DNA of 23,874 nt from Alectoria sarmentosa (taxonomy: Eukaryota > Ascomycota > Lecanoromycetes > Lecanorales > Parmeliaceae). The stretch is taken from NCBI GenBank assembly GCA_009733775.1, contig WOGZ01000427.1, positions 1-23,874 of the forward strand. Direction: 5' to 3'. The notes under the pieces were generated by a model, which saw nothing but the letters and a program-made list of their open reading frames with translations, was not told where the DNA came from and did not search any database. Position numbers and translations under genes: made by a program. Shown piece after piece: positions 19,207-23,874 of this stretch (position 1 is the first letter of the stretch; every line of letters begins with the position of its first letter).

Positions 19207-21005
19207 ATGAAATCTAGACCTTCTCGCTGGGAGCATCGCTTGTGGGAGCCGAATCTAGCTCTACCCCTTTCTTCTCATACACTGCCGCATACACATGAAG
19301 CTGGGGACTCATACTATATTGGGGATGTCTATGAATCGAGTCGTATCGGCCAGTCTGGAGAATTGATAGACCATCAATTTTCACCGTTGAACTCTCCGGC
19401 TCCGTAAGTGATCGAGTTTATGGTCGCTCAAGTGGCTCCGGGTTGATATAAAGCAGTGCTTCGAGGCCCTACATGAGATACCTGGACTCTCTTGCTCATG
19501 GATGGCCACATATCTCATATCTCGCAGACTTCATGAAAGTCACCACAGCTCCACCCAAACAGAAATTTCTCAACGATCAAGACAGAAGAGAGAAAGCGGA
19601 GAGAACCAAGGTTGCGATGCTGACCTTCGAGCCTAATGCTGTGGTACGCAGGGATGACTTCTCGAATATCAGCAACCTATCTGTTGCTCTCAAAGAATCT
19701 CTCATCAAACATAATGATGTTCACGCCAGACTCTTTGTCGTTGAGGATCTTTCCAGAGACGTCATAGAGGTACTGGGCGCCCGATTCGATGTCGATCCTC
19801 TCTTTTTCCGAGGCCATATATCAGACTACATGTGGCACAACACCCGAGATCCTTGGGTCGAACTTCCAGATCTCGACATCATGTCCCGGAATCGTTCGTT
19901 TCTACATGTCCGCTATGTTCAAACAAGATACTTCCGGAGCGAGGATAGTCTGAAAAGGGCCAAATGGGAAGCCGGAGGCTTCAACGTACTGCGAAGAGTA
20001 GACAAAGATGGCAATTGGGTACCTGATGCTGATATCCCCGAGTCTGATATTGGCCTGGTTCGAAGTAGGACTTCTTTTTGGATCAGACCCAACAAGCCGG
20101 GTGAAAAGGGGGTGCTTGGTAAGCCTCATCTCCATCATCTCTCTCGTCGCGAATCGTTGCTTTGTCTCAGATCTTGACATGAGTCTTGCCTAGGTATCCT
20201 ACTAGTCGATCCCACAATATCTGAAGGGTTTCCGATCTGGGGCGGGTACCGTAATCTTGTCGACTGCCCGTCCATGGCTGTACTCCCGGTCCCAAAAGGA
20301 CCACCAAGAATATCCACGTTCGAAGACGTTGTTCATTACACCAGTGCCCTAACGCCTGAAGAGATTACGATTATAGCGAAAGATCCGCGTCTGCTTTTCA
20401 AAAAGACTCTCATGATCGTCTGCGCTGAGTGGTACACCTTAGTGAAGTACGCTACGACTCGCATCACACAGCTCGAATGGGAGATTGAAAATCCAGATCT
20501 ACAAAGCGAGAATGGTGGCTTGCAAATCACCATCAACAAACTCCACAGTTGGAGACGAAGGTTCCCAATTTTCCGTACCCTCGTTTTGGAAGTACTAGAG
20601 AAAGTCATCGAGCGCGACAAGTTTGTATCCAGCCCGGAGAACCACGTGCGTGATCTTCAAAGAGACTTCAAAATCCTTCTTTCAAACATTGAAGATCTAC
20701 AGCTCCGCGCTGACAGGATCATGGCGGTCGTCACGGCAGTAATGTCAATCGAGGAAAGCAAAAAAGCCTTTGAGCAGAATCGCAGTCTCGCTCGTCTGAC
20801 GTGGCTAGCGATTACATTTGCGCCTTTGTCATTCGTCACAAGTTTGTTCAGCATGAACAGTGACCTCTCGACGTTAGGAGCGACATTTAGGATATTTTTC
20901 GCTGTAGCATTACCGCTTACCGCGTTTGTTTTGTTCCTGACGAGATTTGCCAATATTGGCCCAGAGCTCAGATGGAAGCACTTACTGCAAGGCAAACGGA
21001 TTTAA
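19207..21005 (+). CDS. CorA-like Mg2+ transporter domain protein, three exons
   Basis: Exons 19207-19403, 19457-20118 and 20194-21005 join in frame to 556 residues; introns of 53 bp (GTAAGT...CAG) and 75 bp (GTAAGC...TAG). The soluble N-terminal part includes the block ARLFVVEDLSRDVIEVLGAR, then FDVDPLFFRGHISDYMWHNT, familiar from large fungal families of CorA-related proteins. A long helical region (LRADRIMAVVTAVMSIEESK and neighbours) leads to two membrane spans at about 488-505 and 518-540. At the end of the first span, where bacterial CorA channels carry the selectivity motif GMN, this protein has SMN (506-508). Such variants are common in the fungal expansion, and transport of Mg2+ by them is not established. 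Predicted plasma or organelle membrane protein, probably multimeric. Confidence 0.85.
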
Positions 21006-22205
21006 GAACCTCCGGCTGATGGCTGTCATTAGATCCATAGCTTTGTAAGACTATGGAAGGATTGACAACGACAGCCGTGCCGTGTCTCAACAACGCCGTC
21101 CCAAAATTTCTCGACAACCAGCGCTCCACCCAGCAGCCGCCTTAGGATTGCTCACAAAGGCATCTGAACTTTCTTAAACTTCATAGTACTGCCATTGGTC
21201 TCAATTATCGAGCCATAGGTTTGGTTGAATTGCTCGTCAAATGGATGCTGTATCTACGCCTCGACTTCGGTGATGCAAGACTGCGGTAGCCCGGAAACGA
21301 GAACACCATAGTTTCTTCAAAGTCGACCTGCCGCTGCGCTGTAATACTGGCAGTGACGCAAGTACTGAGAGTAGAGTCGCCATTTCCTTTTGCCCCTTCC
21401 CGTTTGATTTTTCCTCTCATACCCCGCTATCCATTGCCGTTCCAATAGCCACAGCGCTGTCACTTGCAGTGTAATTGCCACAAGGGGACTGTTAGCTTTA
21501 CAGACTTCTCGAAAGTGTCCCACCTTCTGCGTCTGTCCTGCAAACAGGATTTCATTTCCTACTATCCGACGCGTTGCGAAAATCGCGTCTACTCCAGGAT
21601 GTGCGAGCATGTTTGGCAGATTCGTCATGATCTGACCATGTTACGCACCTCGCGTCCTCTTCATAGAAGGACACTAATTCGCAAGTGCGAATCTTGCGAC
21701 GGGTTGGCAGAGGGTCTGTAAGAGGGTTTCCAACCTGCATTAGGCCGAAACCGCGGATTCAATTCCCCAAGATACGAAGCCCTTGCAATACAATCAAGCA
21801 CGCAACTCCAGAAGCAAAAAATCAAACAGAAAGCGCCAAGAATGTAACCCTCAAGTTATCTGTTCTTCTGATGCCAACTGAGATGGTTAACTACTCACCT
21901 TTCAAAACGCATTCTCTCCCTTGTACAGGCCAATTCTCAAACCTCGCAGTCTCCATCCCCAAACCTCTCTATACAATCCAACCCCCACAACCTCCTATTC
22001 TTACGCCTCACCTCCATCAGCACCCAAAAACAGCCCTCTGCACAGGCTTCCCCATATCACAACTCTCGAGACGGCAATCCACGCCAGCCCAGTCTTCAAG
22101 CATATCGAGACGCAAATGTCGACACTGACAACCTACGATGATGCCATAAAACTTGCAGTCTCCTCTGTTCCCTCACTTTCCGCTGCCTCTCCCGCAATGC
22201 CAACG
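21006..22205. other. Intergenic; weak ORFs only
   Basis: The region lies between the 3' ends of two convergent genes. A plus-strand frame whose first ATG is near 21871 gives about 85 residues rich in Pro, Ser and Gln, ending at 22128; another overlapping frame (21921-22250) has no ATG. Neither has a recognisable domain or signal peptide. Minus-strand frames around 21205-21740 likewise show nothing. No gene claimed. Confidence 0.4.
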
Positions 22206-23288
22206 TTAAGATTCAGTCAAGTTCCCAACCGAGGTCGAGCCCAGTGTTGACCCATACGTCTGATCAAAGCTTAGCGTCAGCCTGCCATTGAGACCTACTG
22301 TTGCAATGCCACTTTTCCCTCGGCGCCAACACATCGCGCTTATTGCCACGGCGGCAGCCCATATATTCCATTCGACACCTTGATCCCATGGCTGCGCGGG
22401 GGAAGTAGCTGAAAGCGTCGCTCTGAAGCTGCCACCCACTGAATTCATGTCTGAGCCATATGTTTCTTCAAGTCTCAAAAAAACAAGTTCCTTGGCTTAC
22501 ATGAGTCAGACTTCTCCAGGGACCATGGAAGAGATACAGTCACGGTAGCATCGCCGGGTGGACCGTACTTCTGAATCTTGTTACGGTTCACAGGCATCGC
22601 GTCGACGACAGCCTGGCATGAAGGGCGCAGCAGCTGAGAAGTACCCCAATACACCCCGGAAGCAGTGCGTTGTATGATCCTGACGGAGAGACGTTCTGTA
22701 TTCCCTAAACCATCGTATTATTTTTCTGTGATCCTACTGCTTGCGAGACAGGGGAGAGAGCGGCCTACGAGACCGCGCAAATCGACAAATGCATATGACA
22801 TAGTCCAATGGGAAGCAAAGTCCTTACCTAGGAACATTATTTCACCGCCGACTCGATGCGGATTTCCAATGACACACTCATTCAGTATCGCCTTCGCAGC
22901 GTCATATATCTTTGAAGGCTGATCAATTTGTTCTGTCGTTGCGCCTCGATCAAGCCAGACATCGACAGCGCAGGTCCCGTCCGCTAGTCAATGTCAATTC
23001 GTGTATCGTTCGCCTTCAAATAGGGTGTTGGTCTCGAAAGAAAAATCCCGACTTACAACTGAGCGACCGATTTGGTAATGATTGGAAGGTACCCCGGGGT
23101 TGCGGAGTATCACACTGAACGTACGTCCGCGCATTATACTCATGATACATCAAGCCCACGGCCTCTTTACAGCTCGCGACGTTGAGGTTGTAACCATAAA
23201 AGTTCCATTCGCAATTAGGCTGGGTTGCACCGAGGAGAGAGCCATTTGATGCAGATAAAGAGCTGTTGGCTGCGATCAGTACGGGGGA
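22206..23288 (-). CDS. Secreted-type Cys-containing hypothetical protein, 5' end missing
   Basis: Exons 23288-23057, 22983-22828, 22704-22501 and 22450-22206 join in frame to 278 residues. Introns of 73, 123 and 50 bp begin GTAAGT, GTAAGG and GTAAGC and end TAG, TAG and CAG. Readable blocks include NCEWNFYGYNLNVASCKEAV, DGTCAVDVWLDRGATTEQID, AAKAILNECVIG, VYWGTSQLLRPSCQAVVDAM and AISAMCWRRGKSGIATVG; this layout matches a widespread family of secreted fungal proteins of unknown function. No ATG lies in frame: an in-frame TGA sits at 23289-23291, 20-30 bp from the AT-rich block. The residues just after it (VLIAAN) look like the end of a signal peptide. An acceptor-like CGCAG near 23272 could instead mark an upstream exon. 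So it is either a decapitated gene or one with an undetected first exon. Confidence 0.65.
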
Positions 23289-23309
23289 TCAACAAGAGGT
23301 AGTGAAAGA

Positions 23310-23874
23310 AGACTCGAAGATTTTATAAGTCGATTTCAAAGTATATTTTAAACATTATTATTAAAAAATTTGTTATAAATCGACCCTTATAAGCCTTATA
23401 ATCGATCGTATATATTTCGAAAATTTTTTATTAATTATATAAATTTTTTATATATATTTATCGATTATATTTTAATAATAATTTAATATGCATTTAATAA
23501 ATGTAAAAAATAATTTTCAACTTGTTTTTCGAATTTTTACTTTTTTTATTCACATTTCGTATTAATTATATTCGAGTTTTATTTATAAAAACTTCGAAAT
23601 TCGTGTGAAATAAAATGGAATGTTTCGTTTATTTCGATAATAATTTAAAATTTTCACTTTTTTTATTCGAATCTAATTTTTATAAAAGTTTAAATTTTAA
23701 AAAAAGAATATTATCACGATTCGAAAACACGTTTTTATTAAAAATCTTAAATTAAGTTTATTTTAATTATTCGAATATTATTTTCACTCGAATTATTTAA
23801 AATTTAATTTAAAATAATTAAATACGTTTTATTTTAATTAATTAAATATCGCGTTAATTATATTCGATTTAACG
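23310..23874. repeat. Second AT-rich, RIP-like block (runs off the window)
   Basis: Composition changes abruptly near 23310-23330 to nearly all A/T with residual CpG (TCGA, TTCGAA, ACGT words), the same signature as the subtelomeric block. There are no open reading frames. Short inverted words occur (for example TCGAGTTTT and AAAACTTCGA at about 23572-23598), but no element end is identifiable. It is probably a RIP-mutated transposon or repeat that bounds the gene island. Confidence 0.8.

Noticed and set aside
10478..21005. A secondary-metabolite gene cluster (acyltransferase plus glycosyltransferase plus transporter-like gene)
   Set aside because: There is no polyketide synthase, peptide synthetase, terpene cyclase, P450 or pathway regulator. 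The glycosyltransferase is of the Golgi cell-wall type and the CorA-like protein is not an efflux pump.
21690..21775. Possible tRNA: GGATTCAATTCC-like T arm near 21755-21770
   Set aside because: No acceptor-stem pairing, no convincing A box and no D or anticodon stem could be drawn.

Overview
The window is one chromosome end of a filamentous ascomycete (Pezizomycotina-type) fungus. It opens with 14 copies of the telomere repeat CCCTAA (1-85). This is followed by about 2.8 kb of extremely AT-rich DNA in which the surviving cytosines sit almost only in CpG, the pattern left by repeat-induced point mutation (RIP). A gene-bearing island of about 20.4 kb (roughly 2.9-23.3 kb) with ordinary base composition and short GT-AG introns follows, and a second AT-rich block runs off the right edge from about 23.31 kb. 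I cannot name the genus from the sequence alone.

Layout. 86-2880: AT-rich subtelomere holding a degenerate tandem array with a period of about 357 bp. 3128-9370: two related genes pointing away from each other (minus 3128-4706, plus 7914-9370), each encoding a signal peptide, a long Thr/Ser-rich mucin-like stretch and a Cys-rich C-terminal domain. The 3.2 kb between them holds only weak candidates, including a possible tiny secreted protein at 5837-5998. 10478-11842: a type II membrane glycosyltransferase of the GMA12/MNN10 (GT34) kind. 12183-12782: a broken minus-strand reading frame. 13486-14447: a secreted-ectodomain, single-pass membrane protein. 15383-16732: a CoA-dependent acyltransferase-like (Tri3/condensation-fold) protein with a degenerate active-site motif. 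17709-18511: a multi-exon gene of unknown function whose 5' end is unclear. 19207-21005: a CorA-like divalent cation channel protein. 22206-23288: a secreted-type Cys-containing protein with three introns whose 5' end is lost at the AT-rich boundary.

The content (mucin-like secreted proteins, a cell-surface Cys-rich protein, a Golgi-type glycosyltransferase, a CorA-like protein, a solitary acyltransferase) is accessory subtelomeric material rather than one pathway. I see no core biosynthetic enzyme and no intact transposon. The most unusual items are the inverted pair of mucin/Cys-domain paralogues with different intron counts, the mutated 357-bp subtelomeric array, the acyltransferase with Asn in place of its motif histidine, and genes that look recently broken or decapitated (12183-12782 and the 5' end near 23.29 kb). 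Exon boundaries were worked out by hand from splice signals and frame continuity; functions come from recognised motifs, not from database searches.
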